Source: Trichocoleus sp. FACHB-40
GTDB lineage: Bacteria > Cyanobacteriota > Cyanobacteriia > Cyanobacteriales > FACHB-T130
NCBI RefSeq assembly: GCF_014695915.1
Contig: NZ_JACJPF010000024.1
Coordinates: 96,892 to 160,891, forward strand
Length of the DNA stretch: 64,000 nt
Direction: 5' to 3'
This document shows positions 18,261-27,631 of this stretch, in pieces. The notes beneath the pieces were generated by a model. The model was not told the DNA's origin. It searched no databases and saw nothing but the letters and a program-made list of their open reading frames with translations. A program made the translations under genes and the position numbers. How positions within the stretch are numbered: position 1 is the first letter of the stretch; each line of letters starts with the position of its first letter.

Positions 18261-18395
18261 ATGACGGTAAAGGCGTTGGAATCGGTAGCGGATGAAACTG
18301 GTTATCTAAGTGCGACAGATAGTTACACGCGGTTGCATATTACAAGCGATCGCAAGCCTAGAAGCGTGGATGGTTTATTACCTCGTTCCCAGTAG
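18261..18395 (+). CDS. Possible small ORF or gene remnant (44 aa)
   Basis: An ATG at 18261 opens 44 codons (TVKALESVADETGYLSATDS and on) ending at TAG 18393-18395, inside a hairpin repeat. The composition looks protein-like rather than random. I see no Shine-Dalgarno and recognise no family. It may be the tail of a decayed gene, since it lies between a frameshifted acetyltransferase and a repeat. Confidence 0.25.
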   Translation: MTVKALESVADETGYLSATDSYTRLHITSDRKPRSVDGLLPRSQ

Positions 18396-18410
18396 GGGAT
18401 GGGAACGAGG
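18381..18410. repeat. Hairpin repeat of the CGTTCCCA...TGGGAACG family
   Basis: CCTCGTTCCCA (18381-18391) pairs perfectly with TGGGAACGAGG (18400-18410) over 11 bp with an eight-base loop. The sequence motif GTTCCCA/TGGGAACGAG recurs near 26940-26966 and 51333-51362, so this is a member of a dispersed repeat family. It may also serve as a terminator for the convergent SLH gene. Confidence 0.6.
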
Positions 18411-18433
18411 ATAAAGTTCCCAGTTCCAGCCCC

Positions 18434-19642
18434 TTATTCCGATTTAACACAGTTAAGCATTCGCAAAGTGGCGGCGGCGGCGTAGTTGCGACGAGTGGGA
18501 GAGTTTGGCTCAAACTTGCTGCCAGTTTCATTTACTGGGGAGGCAACATTACAATAAGAAGACATTTGGTTAACCAGTGATGCTGCCCAGTGTTTTTCTG
18601 TGTCTGAGAAGGTTTTGGCTGAGTTCTTGACACCAAGCTCTGGGGGGAGTCCGCGCATATTTTTCCCAAATTCCGCAGCACGTCGCAATACTGCTAATAG
18701 TTCGGCTCTGGTGACTGGTTGGGTGGGTTTAAATGAGCCGTCTTGATAGCCACTAACAATTTTGTTATCCCGCGCCCATTGAATTTTAGCAGCACTCCAG
18801 CGCGTAGCATCGACATCGGGATATGGTCGGGATGATGCTTGGGTGGGAATTGTGACGTTAGCACTCGGTAGCTTGGTTAATGATTCCAATACCATAGATA
18901 CCAGTTGTTCTCTAGTTAAAGAGACTTGGGGACGGAAAGTATTGTCTTCTTTGAACCCGGCGACGAATCCAAGGGATACTGCTTGTTCAATTTCTCTAGC
19001 GTAGACATCTGTGGCGATGTCTCGGAAGGAAGAGGTTCCGCCTGGAGGTGTGGCAATATCGCCAAATCCGGGGGGTGGTGCTTGGTCGCTAGTAAGATAG
19101 ACGTGACCTAGTGTTTTACCGTTGAAGCTTCTTTTGGCAAACCGCCAAGCCGGATCGAGATTGATTTTCACGAAGCCGTTGTTGATGCCGTTGGCTCTAC
19201 CGATTTCGATGACGGGGGCGTTGCGATCGCTAAAATTTTTCCCAACTAGCACAAAGTCATTACCGCTTTTGACGATGTTGAAGCTGTACTTCAGTCCCAA
19301 ATCTGTACCCGCCATCCGGATAGAATAGCCGTTGCTGTCCGTACTACGTCCGCAAATGCCACTGAAGTCAAAGTTCACCAGTAGCGGATCTACTATGACG
19401 GGGCTGGAGCCGTTTTCGCTCCAGCACTGCTGCTTGTCTGATATCTGTTCCAAAATCAATAGTTGATGACTATTTGTGCCATAAGGTGCGGCTACGGCAA
19501 TAAATTTAGATTGTTCAACTTCTTTTTGATCAAAAGTGGCAGCGTGGCTGGGGTTTACGAAATTTAGTGTTGAGACTACGGTGGCTATGGCTGCAATTGA
19601 CCGCCGAAGTAGACGCTTGGAGGAGCTTGAAGTCAAAGTCAT
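18434..19642 (-). CDS. DUF3747 and S-layer homology (SLH) domain protein
   Basis: This 402-residue exported protein begins with a signal peptide (residues 1-34, twin Arg in LLRRSIAAIATVVSTL, probable cleavage after SHA). A DUF3747 region (about 35-190; FDQKEVEQSKFIAVAAPYG, LLILEQISDKQQCWSE) comes next. After a Pro/Gly linker there are three SLH repeats at about 203-262, 270-330 and 335-395 (FRDIATDVYAREIEQAVSLG, YPDVDATRWSAAKIQWA, FSDTEKHWAASLVNQM). SLH domains bind peptidoglycan-linked polymers, so it should sit at the cell envelope. It is monocistronic, facing the repeat-rich region. Confidence 0.9.
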   Translation of the reverse strand: MTLTSSSSKRLLRRSIAAIATVVSTLNFVNPSHAATFDQKEVEQSKFIAVAAPYGTNSHQLLILEQISDKQQCWSENGSSPVIVDPLLVNFDFSGICGRSTDSNGYSIRMAGTDLGLKYSFNIVKSGNDFVLVGKNFSDRNAPVIEIGRANGINNGFVKINLDPAWRFAKRSFNGKTLGHVYLTSDQAPPPGFGDIATPPGGTSSFRDIATDVYAREIEQAVSLGFVAGFKEDNTFRPQVSLTREQLVSMVLESLTKLPSANVTIPTQASSRPYPDVDATRWSAAKIQWARDNKIVSGYQDGSFKPTQPVTRAELLAVLRRAAEFGKNMRGLPPELGVKNSAKTFSDTEKHWAASLVNQMSSYCNVASPVNETGSKFEPNSPTRRNYAAAATLRMLNCVKSE

Positions 19643-19752
19643 GGTGAGGAGCTTAATGATTCAGATGGATTTATCTTATTTAGATATGTGATAAAATTAT
19701 CCGCTCAAAAGTTCCCACATTTTTTGCCGTCAGAATCGATGACACAAAGCTG

Positions 19753-22230
19753 CTAGATGCCTTGTCGTTCTATGGTTGCCAAGGGTAAGGTGAACCAGAA
19801 AGTTGTCCCCCTATTGGGGCGACTGGTTACGCCAATTTGTCCACCGTGAGCAGTAATAATTTGCCGACACAGATGTAGTTTTAAACCAGTGCGTGTTGAG
19901 CAGCGAGATTGGGGATCGCGCACGTAGAGATCGAATAAGCGATCGCACTCTAGCTGACTCATCCCTACACCGTCATCTTCCAGGGTGCAGCGGATTGTCT
20001 GATGCTCTACTGTAGCTTTGAGAGTCAGATTCAGTCCCGGTGGGTTGTGTTTTAAGGTGGTAGTGAAGAGGGTTTCTAAAACTCGCTGTAGCTGAGTTGG
20101 ATCTGCCATAACTAATGGTAAATCCGAATTTACCAAATTGGTCAGAGTTGCTTGGTTTTGCGCCAGCAGTGGTTCTAAGTCTATGAGAATTGCTGGTAAA
20201 ATTGTATTTAACTGGACAAAATTTCGCTGAATTACAACTCCCTGAACTTCCGTAGAATTGCTTTCAAGCAAGGAGTTAATCATACATAGTTGGCGCTCGT
20301 TGCCTTGAATCATTCGTTCTACAATAGAGCGAGAAATGGTTAATTTCTCCCCTGGCGAACCAAGCAAGTTTTTAAAAACCATTATAGTTCCTTGGACGGA
20401 TGTGCGGAGGTCGTGAGAAACTGTATGTAAAACAACATCTTTAATGCGGTTTAATTCTTGCAGCTCCTGCATTTTTTGCTGTAACTGAATAGTGCGTTCT
20501 TCTACTTGGCGTTCCAGATTGGTATTGAGGGTTTGTACCTGTTGGAAAAGAGAAGATTGCTGAATAGCGATCGCTACCTGAATTCCCAGTTGAGCTATCA
20601 AGTCAATTTCAAATTGCTGCCATTCACGAGGTGCAGAGCATTGATTGGCAATCAATAACCCAAACAGTTTTTCACCTAACATAATCGGTACGCCAACACC
20701 AGCCTTTACTTGACATCGGTGATAATATTCTGCTAAAAAAGGAGATTTTTTTATTGGGGTGGTATCGTTGATAACTCGAATGGAATTGCCACCAAAAATT
20801 TCCTTAACTTCCCTAAAAGCAATGTCATCCGTAACCCATCCCAAAATTGAATTAAAATTGGGATCTACAGATTCGGCTACGGCTCGTGCGTGTCCATTTC
20901 CATCAAAGTAACTAATGAAGACGCGATCGGCTTGCAAAAATTGCCGGACTTCCGCTACAGTAGTGTTCAGAATTTCATTTAGATCCAGCGATCGCCTAAT
21001 TTTTAAAGCAATCTCATAAAGTAAGCGATCGCGCTCGGCTGCAACTCTTACCAGAGCTTCACCAGCTTTGCGCTCAGTTATATCAGTAACTACAGCAAGC
21101 ACGGATGACTCGCCGTTAATATTAACAAGTTCTGCTGACAAGAGGGCTGCTACAACTTCGCCACACTTTTTGCGAAACTGACATTCTAGGTTGTGAACTG
21201 CACCTTGTTCTAGCAATATTTGTTGCATTTTTATACGTTCTTCTGGATTTACCCAGGCATTTATCTCAGTTACAGTATGTCCAATGACCTCTTCACGAAG
21301 ATAACCGCTAAGATCCAGAAAGTTATCATTAACCTCCAGATAGCGTCCCTCTTGAAATGTAGTAATACTGATACAATCAGGACTATGACGAAAGGCTATA
21401 GAAAATTTTTGTTCTGAGAGCAAAAGCGCTTCCGCCGACGCTTTCCGCTCGGTAATATCTATCAGCAAACCATTCCAAAAAATATCGCCATTCGCCTGCA
21501 CAATAGGGCGGGTAGCGCCTTGCAACCATTTCAGCTTACCTGATTTGGTAATTACCCGACCTTCCCAGATCCAAGGCTGTAAGTTAGCCGCCGAATCCAT
21601 CAGCGATTGTTCATAAGATTCCCGATCTTCAGGGTGAACCAAATTCCTAAACAAAATTAGGTTAGAGTGAGCTGAATGGGACGTTAATTCTAATAATTCT
21701 TCACAGCTTGCATGGGCAAATAGTAACCATCGAGAGTTATCGTTACGCTCTATAAGCTTAAAAATTATTCCGAGCTTGTTGGCGGCAATTTTGTTTAATT
21801 CTGGGACAGATTGGGACATTGAGGCTTCTGTTGGGAGGAAATTTTCCCAAGAATGAGTGACTTGTGACTGAAAATCTGTGTTAATTTGTGTTGATGGCAA
21901 ACTGATATCCAACCCGGTTAGCCCATCATTAAAACACCGCGCCCCCAGTCCCTCTGGACATGGACAAGCGGAGAGGGGAGCCGGAGGCGGGGTGAGGTTC
22001 TTCGCGGCTGGTTCATGAAGCTGATTTAGTATGGCTATTTCCTCAATACTTTGCCCAGCCAAACTTAAGAGATGTTTAAGTTCTTCAAAAGCGGCTTCAT
22101 TTCGGCAACAATTCCGTAAAGCTTGTAAATACTCTAAATTAGAAATCATATTTTCTCGATAGCATTTAATGGGTGACAGATGAGCACCAAGCGGCGCAGT
22201 TTCATTAGTCACAACTTTTTTTTTAAACAT
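19753..22230 (-). CDS. PAS-GAF sensor histidine kinase, probably catalytically degenerate
   Basis: The protein has 825 residues from the ATG at 22230; an in-frame GTG at 22251 is also possible. It has a poorly conserved N-terminus with a Pro-rich repeat-derived stretch, PAS domains at about 150-265 and 275-390, a GAF domain at about 400-575, a coiled coil and an H-box with VSHDLRTSVQG. The ATP-binding part is eroded compared with the neighbouring paralogue: the N-box reads LFTTTLKHNPPG where the neighbour has LLTNALNHNPPG, losing the key Asn, and G2 reads RTGLKLHLC where the neighbour has IGLGLYLC. It may be a pseudokinase that dimerises with its paralogue. It follows that gene by about 190 bp. 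Confidence 0.88.
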   Translation of the reverse strand: MFKKKVVTNETAPLGAHLSPIKCYRENMISNLEYLQALRNCCRNEAAFEELKHLLSLAGQSIEEIAILNQLHEPAAKNLTPPPAPLSACPCPEGLGARCFNDGLTGLDISLPSTQINTDFQSQVTHSWENFLPTEASMSQSVPELNKIAANKLGIIFKLIERNDNSRWLLFAHASCEELLELTSHSAHSNLILFRNLVHPEDRESYEQSLMDSAANLQPWIWEGRVITKSGKLKWLQGATRPIVQANGDIFWNGLLIDITERKASAEALLLSEQKFSIAFRHSPDCISITTFQEGRYLEVNDNFLDLSGYLREEVIGHTVTEINAWVNPEERIKMQQILLEQGAVHNLECQFRKKCGEVVAALLSAELVNINGESSVLAVVTDITERKAGEALVRVAAERDRLLYEIALKIRRSLDLNEILNTTVAEVRQFLQADRVFISYFDGNGHARAVAESVDPNFNSILGWVTDDIAFREVKEIFGGNSIRVINDTTPIKKSPFLAEYYHRCQVKAGVGVPIMLGEKLFGLLIANQCSAPREWQQFEIDLIAQLGIQVAIAIQQSSLFQQVQTLNTNLERQVEERTIQLQQKMQELQELNRIKDVVLHTVSHDLRTSVQGTIMVFKNLLGSPGEKLTISRSIVERMIQGNERQLCMINSLLESNSTEVQGVVIQRNFVQLNTILPAILIDLEPLLAQNQATLTNLVNSDLPLVMADPTQLQRVLETLFTTTLKHNPPGLNLTLKATVEHQTIRCTLEDDGVGMSQLECDRLFDLYVRDPQSRCSTRTGLKLHLCRQIITAHGGQIGVTSRPNRGTTFWFTLPLATIERQGI

Positions 22231-22418
22231 GGAATTTTCCTGCACGTACACTTCTACTCTTCCAAGTTAAGAGAAGAGGTCGCGATCGCGCTTCGTGCTG
22301 CTGACTCACCCGATTGGGTGATTTTTAGCCAGTCACTCATAACCTGCAAGGCCAAAGCATTTGCGTATAACAATTTACAACTTACCGATAATCTATCTGC
22401 GCGAATGCTTCGCCCCTA

Positions 22419-25400
22419 CTAATTACCTACTTCTTCAGTAGGAGACGCGAACAGGGGTAATGTGAACCAAAAAGTTGCTCCGGCTCCGGGGGCGCTAATA
22501 GCACCAATTTGTCCGCCATGAGCTGTGATGATTTGCCGACAAAGATATAACCCTAGACCGATGCCAGTTGAACGGGCGCGGGAACCGCGAACATAACGCT
22601 CGAACAGGTGATCGCACGCTTCGGGGTTCATTCCCACGCCGTTATCAGCAACGGTGCAATGAACCATTTCTTCCTCAACTGTGGCTTGCAGGGTGAGAAT
22701 GAGTCCGGGTGGGTTATGATTTAGGGCATTGGTGAGCAGATTTTCAAATACCCGCCTCAGCTGCAATGGATCTGCTGTCACGCCTGGTAAAGAAGCTGGA
22801 ACTAAGTTGTTCAGGGTAGCTTGATTTTTCAGGAGCAGTGGTTCCATATCTTGAGCGATCGCTGAAGTTAGCGTCCCCAGTTGTACTAGCTGGTAATTGA
22901 GGATAACGCCTCGAACTTCGCTGGAGTGGGTTTCGAGGAGAGAGTTAATCAAACTCAGTTGGCGATCGCTACTCTGGATCATTCGCTCTAAAATTGAGCG
23001 AGAAATCGGGATTGTTTCCCCTGATTTATTTAATAAATTATTTACGACTAAAGACATACCCATAATTGGTGTACGCAAATCGTGAGAAACTGCGTGTAAA
23101 AACTCATCTTTTAGTTCATTTAGCTCTTTGAGTTCCTGCATTTTTTGAGAAAGTTGAGCAGTACGTTCCTCCACTTTACGTTCTAACCGAGCATTTAGCT
23201 CCTGTACCTCTTGGTATAGTTTTGCTTGTTTAATAGCTATAGTTACTTGCGTTCCCAATGATGATAGCAAATCAATCTCAGATTGCTGCCAATCACGCGG
23301 TGACGTACATTGATCAACTATCAACAGTCCCCAAGGTTCCTCATCCAGAATAATTGGTACAGCCAAGAAAGCTCTGATTTGATAATTATTAAAATCCTCA
23401 GCAACGACTGAAGAAATCTCTATTTGAGAGGTATCTTTAACAACATGGACGGATTTATTTTCAAAAACTTTCCTAATTGCTTGATAATGTTCTTCATTTT
23501 TGGGAGTCCATTCTTGAATAGGTCGCCACGGCGGAATAACCGACTCAGCAACAACCTGAAAATCGTCATAGATGCGACTGATAAAAACCCGATCTGCTGA
23601 AAGAAAATTTCGGACTTCGCTGACAGTAGTATCTAAAATTTGCTGGAGATCGAGGGATTGACGAATCCGCAGAGCAATGACACCAAGTAAGCGATCGCGC
23701 TCTAAAGCGTCGCGTAGTTGCGCGTCCGCAGCTTTGCGCTCGGTGATGTCGTTAACAACAGCCAACACGCATAATTCATCGCCAAAATTAATAACTTCTG
23801 CTGAGAGTAATCCTATAGCCACCTCACCAGACTTCTTGCGAAACTCACATTCTAAATTGCGAATATTTCCCGCCTCTTGCAACATATCTATCATCTTCAG
23901 ACGGTCTTCCGGATTGTTCCATATATTTAATTCAATTGCGGTATGTCCAATTATCTCTTCACGAGTGTAACCAGTTGTTCGTAAAAGACTTTCATTAATT
24001 TCTACATAGCGCCCATCTTTCACCGTACTGATAGCAATCGAATCCGGACTAGAAAGAAAAGCTTTAGAAAACTTTTCTTCTGAAAGTAACAACGCCTCTT
24101 CCGCTCGTTTACGTTCAGTAATGTCAATTCCGGTGCCAATCATATACTTAATTGAACCATCAGCATCGAGTAGAACAGTAGTTGACCAACTAATTAGCCG
24201 CCGCCTTCCATCCCTCGTAGTCCAATAATTATCGTAGGTTTTGGGAAAGTTACCCGTGTGCAACTGAGCGAAAATATCTTTAATAGATTTTGCTTCCTCT
24301 GGAATTAGAAATATATCCCAAAAAGGCTGATCTTTTACCTCTGCAAACGAGTAATCAGTTATTTCTTCACAAGCTGTATTAAACCGAATAATTCGCCCTT
24401 GTCTATCAACCACAATCACCAAAGCACCCGCTGTATCCAGAATTGCCGAAACAAAATTGCGCTCCTTACGCAACTCTTTAATCAGTCCGCGCAACTGAGC
24501 TGTCATTTCATTGAAAGTTGTTGCTAATACCCCCATTTCGTTGTGACGGTTAACTGTCACCTGGGTATCCAAATTTCCCGCGCTAATTTTGGCTGATGCC
24601 TGCGTCAAACGCTGCAAAGGTGATACAATTTGCCGAGAGAAGAACCAACCTAACTCAGCCGCAACCACCATCGCCACGCTCAAGGCTATACCCATCACGA
24701 AAAGCATTCTCTGCACAGGAGCGTAAGCTTCAGCCGTAGGAAGTTCTACCACCACCTTCCAGCGTACACTGCGAATGGGCGCGATCGCGCCCACCACTTC
24801 CACCCCTTTCAACCCCTGATAATTCTTTAGGGTTTTCGCACCCTTCAATTTTGTTAATTTTTTGATAAAAGCGTAGTTTGAAATATCGTGTAACTTATAA
24901 TTTTTAGGTGATATCCCCTTTTCAGCAATTAAATACTTACGGTTATCAATTACATAAGTATAACCAGTTTTACCAACATCGATTTGAGATACAACGAACC
25001 AGAGAAAGTTTAAATTAATCCGCGCCATCAAAACGCCATCTACTACATCCTGCTGGTTGCGAATTGGTAACGCTAAGGTGACAACTGGAAGTTTTGTAGC
25101 AGCGTCCATTCTAACTGGACTAACAATGTCTTCTTTTTGTTTAAAAGCCCGCGAAAATGAGCGGTAATCATCCTGGTGAGAGAATTTTGAATCATCATAA
25201 GGAGAATACTCAGAAACAACCTCCCCATTTTTATTGAAAATCGCTACTTCTTCATAAGCACTATTATGGCGCGTCAGCGCTTCCAACAAAGTTTGCTGAA
25301 TTTCCGGTGAAAAATCCGTCAACCCTTGCACTCTAGCAAGGTAACTCAGTTTACGCTGCAAGTCATCCAAGTAAGCATTAATCTCGCCAGCAGCAACCAA

Positions 25401-25631
25401 ACTTCGCTCTTGCTGGGCGACTTCTACCTGTTCTATTTGAGCCTGGAAGCTCAAATAAATTAACATTCCCGATGTAATTAATAAAGCTAAAACTACTAGC
25501 AGTACCAAACCATATCTAAGTTGATTGGCAATAGAAAAAAAACCAGAGAGAGGCGAAGCCCTATCCATTCGTAGAGGCAATTCATGACTTGTCCCTAGCC
25601 GTGAACCACTGCCTTTATTTTGTTGGTTCAT
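22419..25631 (-). CDS. Membrane sensor histidine kinase (dCache-HAMP-PAS-PAS-GAF)
   Basis: The protein has 1070 residues. The start is the ATG at 25631, preceded by AAGGAGG five bases upstream; the frame's earlier Met lacks such a site. A transmembrane helix near 35-60 and another near 305-325 bracket an external dCache-type sensor (VDGVLMARINLNFLWFVVSQID, GKTGYTYVID). HAMP (about 325-380), two PAS units, a GAF domain, a coiled coil and an intact transmitter follow (VSHDLRTPIMG, LLTNALNHNPPG, DNGVGM, GIGLGLYLC). It lies 63 bp after the BMP lipoprotein gene in the same direction. I infer that the lipoprotein presents a ligand to this sensor. Confidence 0.92.
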   Translation of the reverse strand: MNQQNKGSGSRLGTSHELPLRMDRASPLSGFFSIANQLRYGLVLLVVLALLITSGMLIYLSFQAQIEQVEVAQQERSLVAAGEINAYLDDLQRKLSYLARVQGLTDFSPEIQQTLLEALTRHNSAYEEVAIFNKNGEVVSEYSPYDDSKFSHQDDYRSFSRAFKQKEDIVSPVRMDAATKLPVVTLALPIRNQQDVVDGVLMARINLNFLWFVVSQIDVGKTGYTYVIDNRKYLIAEKGISPKNYKLHDISNYAFIKKLTKLKGAKTLKNYQGLKGVEVVGAIAPIRSVRWKVVVELPTAEAYAPVQRMLFVMGIALSVAMVVAAELGWFFSRQIVSPLQRLTQASAKISAGNLDTQVTVNRHNEMGVLATTFNEMTAQLRGLIKELRKERNFVSAILDTAGALVIVVDRQGRIIRFNTACEEITDYSFAEVKDQPFWDIFLIPEEAKSIKDIFAQLHTGNFPKTYDNYWTTRDGRRRLISWSTTVLLDADGSIKYMIGTGIDITERKRAEEALLLSEEKFSKAFLSSPDSIAISTVKDGRYVEINESLLRTTGYTREEIIGHTAIELNIWNNPEDRLKMIDMLQEAGNIRNLECEFRKKSGEVAIGLLSAEVINFGDELCVLAVVNDITERKAADAQLRDALERDRLLGVIALRIRQSLDLQQILDTTVSEVRNFLSADRVFISRIYDDFQVVAESVIPPWRPIQEWTPKNEEHYQAIRKVFENKSVHVVKDTSQIEISSVVAEDFNNYQIRAFLAVPIILDEEPWGLLIVDQCTSPRDWQQSEIDLLSSLGTQVTIAIKQAKLYQEVQELNARLERKVEERTAQLSQKMQELKELNELKDEFLHAVSHDLRTPIMGMSLVVNNLLNKSGETIPISRSILERMIQSSDRQLSLINSLLETHSSEVRGVILNYQLVQLGTLTSAIAQDMEPLLLKNQATLNNLVPASLPGVTADPLQLRRVFENLLTNALNHNPPGLILTLQATVEEEMVHCTVADNGVGMNPEACDHLFERYVRGSRARSTGIGLGLYLCRQIITAHGGQIGAISAPGAGATFWFTLPLFASPTEEVGN

Positions 25632-25694
25632 CGTGCCTCCTTTAGAAATCTCTTTCACCCACTAATTCCTTTAAATTTAAGTAATGGCTAATAA

Positions 25695-26696
25695 CTAAGG
25701 TGTAGCATCGATTTTCCCAGTAATGATGTCTTCCTTGAGCGAGTTTATAAATTCTTCTTGTTCTGGAGTGAGGGAACCATAGAAAGGAGCCAAATCTTGG
25801 ATTTCCTCTTGCAAACCGAATTTATACTGCTTGCCCTCCCAACGCCCTTGCTGTACCAAAGTTGCTCCTTCAAGCATTACCATAGGAACCTGCTGCATGG
25901 CATTGGTTAAAATCATTTTTGGGGGTGGTTTTTGTTGCTCTGGAAGCCCAGGAATGGCATGATTCCATCTAATAGCATAAACCCCTTTATTTTCAGCAAC
26001 AACTTTTATAACACCTCTATAAGCAGTATCAGCATTGACCGTTATGATATCAACGCCTTTCACCACTAACTTTTGAGAAATTCGGCTGGCTTTGTCTGCA
26101 TCTGTCCAACTTCCCACCCAATCAATGAATACTTGGGCTGAGGGGTTAATTTTCTTAACGCCTCGTTCAAATAAGGTAGCTTCCTCTTTCAAACCTTCAT
26201 GTTTTTGACCGCCAATGTAAGCAACTTTATTAGTTTTTGTTTTCAGCGCTGCTACCACTCCTGTTAAATACCCCAATTCACCAGCCCGAAACGCCAAACC
26301 GCCAAAATTTTTATTGTTGCCTGCATAATTACTCATAACCGCAAATTTATTACGGGGAAATTCTGCGGATACGACTTTAGCGGCGGCGATATATTGCCAA
26401 CCATGACCGATGATAAAATCAAAACCTTTTTTAGCATATTGACGAAAAAGTTTTTCAGCATCGGCTTCTGGCACACTGGCAGCATAAGCCACCTCAGCGC
26501 CAAGTTCTTTTTCAATTAACTTTAATCCTTCGTAACCTGATTGATTCCAAGTTTGGTCATCCACAGCTCCGGGAAAAATCGCCGCTACCTTAAAAGCACC
26601 CGGTTTCACTTGGGCGGTTCGTGTAATGTCACTGGCAGTTGTACCGCAGGCTACCAGCAGCAAGGTTAAAAGCAGACAAATAATTTTCTTAGTCAT
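25695..26696 (-). CDS. BMP/PnrA-type substrate-binding lipoprotein
   Basis: This 333-residue protein has a lipoprotein signal (LLLTLLLVAC, lipid-anchored Cys17) followed by the Bmp/Med/PnrA fold: VAAIFPGAVDDQTWNQSGYEG, IIGHGWQYIAAA, GELGYLTGVVAAL, VAYIGGQKHEG and GVDIITVNAD. Family members bind nucleosides or purine-like ligands for ABC importers, but no ATPase or permease gene lies beside it. Instead two sensor kinases follow on the same strand, the first with an external Cache domain. A role as the ligand-sensing part of a signalling system is therefore likely (inference). The ATG at 26696 is well placed at the signal peptide. Confidence 0.9.
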   Translation of the reverse strand: MTKKIICLLLTLLLVACGTTASDITRTAQVKPGAFKVAAIFPGAVDDQTWNQSGYEGLKLIEKELGAEVAYAASVPEADAEKLFRQYAKKGFDFIIGHGWQYIAAAKVVSAEFPRNKFAVMSNYAGNNKNFGGLAFRAGELGYLTGVVAALKTKTNKVAYIGGQKHEGLKEEATLFERGVKKINPSAQVFIDWVGSWTDADKASRISQKLVVKGVDIITVNADTAYRGVIKVVAENKGVYAIRWNHAIPGLPEQQKPPPKMILTNAMQQVPMVMLEGATLVQQGRWEGKQYKFGLQEEIQDLAPFYGSLTPEQEEFINSLKEDIITGKIDATP

Positions 26697-26849
26697 TAGT
26701 CATTGGTTATTAGCTATTAACCATCCATAATAGACAGCTGGCAACTTTGGATTTTATCTATTTTCACCCAGTTGGGCTATCCGGGTGCAGTGCTTTGTAA
26801 TGGCTCAAATGCTATTATGCCTATGATTTCTTATATCGTCTATTTTTGT

Positions 26850-26966
26850 TCCTATACTGAGTCTGGAAACGCTATATATGAGGTTCTGCCTCATGTCTGT
26901 GTTTTTTGAAACGTTGTTGGAGGCTCTACCTCCATATCGGCGTTCCCAGGCTCAGTCTGGAAACGA
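26850..26966. repeat. Dispersed intergenic repeat (GAGGTTCTGCCTCAT / GGAGGCTCTACCTCC / GTTCCCAGGCTCAGTCTGG)
   Basis: Tandem-like modules fill the spacer: TGAGTCTGGAAACG, GAGGTTCTGCCTCAT (26880-26894), GGAGGCTCTACCTCC and GTTCCCAGGCTCAGTCTGGAAACGAG. The GAGGTTCTGCCTCAT module recurs exactly at 51217-51231, and related pieces occur at 18176-18213 and 51311-51362. Each module is a short inverted repeat. It carries no gene. Confidence 0.7.
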
Positions 26967-26999
26967 GAATTCACTCTTTAAATGTGGTGTATTAAAATG

Positions 27000-27559
27000 C
27001 TAATTAACATTTCTTCTTGGTAATACTAATCTTGACAAGATAGTGGCTATATTCCAAGCATCATCGCCTCCTCTATGATGAGTTCCTTCAAGGGGTAATT
27101 TCAATATTTCTAAGGCCATGTCCATTCCTACTTCTTCAGGCAAGGTATGAATAAGGCTAAAAAGTGTTTTTACATTGATGTGTCTGGAGCCAAAAGGATA
27201 TTTTATAGAATGAGATTGGCACTGTTTTTGAAATTGGTTTCTATCGTAGTCCCCGTAGCTTGCCCAAACTCGCTGCTGAGTTAGGTATTTTTTTTTAGAA
27301 TTGAACAAGCCTCTGCAAAGGGTACTCCTTGATTAACTTGTTCTTGGGTTAAAGTTGTTAAATTGGTGCAAAATTCACTTATTTGGGAGCGTTCGGGTTT
27401 CACGAGTATACTTTCTTTTTTTAGTCTTTCTCCAGAAGGGACGTCAAGCGGACAAATACCAATTTCGATGATTTCGCTTTCTTGCCCTTCTGGTGGTTTT
27501 TTTTCCCAGCAAGTTGATTCAATATCAACCACAATGATTTGATCTAATTTCTTAGCCAC
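27000..27559 (-). pseudogene. DEDDh 3'-5' exonuclease (ERI1/KapD-like) split by a -1 frame change at an A9 tract
   Basis: Frame one (GTG at 27559, IIVVDIESTCWEKKPPEGQESEIIEIG) carries the Asp/Glu pair of exonuclease motif I. It stops at 27281, straight after an A9 run on the coding strand. The other frame continues with KKKYLTQQRVWASYGDYDRNQF, then GTHHRGGDDAWNIATIL, which holds the last His and Asp of the DEDDh site. Together they make about 185 residues, the normal length for ERI1-like exonucleases. A -1 slip on CTA-AAA-AAA-AAT, or one added A in transcript or genome, would join them. It may be a pseudogene, a sequencing error at a homopolymer, or slippage-dependent expression. Confidence 0.8.
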
Positions 27560-27631
27560 TTTGGATTGACTCCTTGCTTGGGACGGATACCCCTTGTGGT
27601 GTCCTTACGGTATTTTGGTGGATGATATTAA

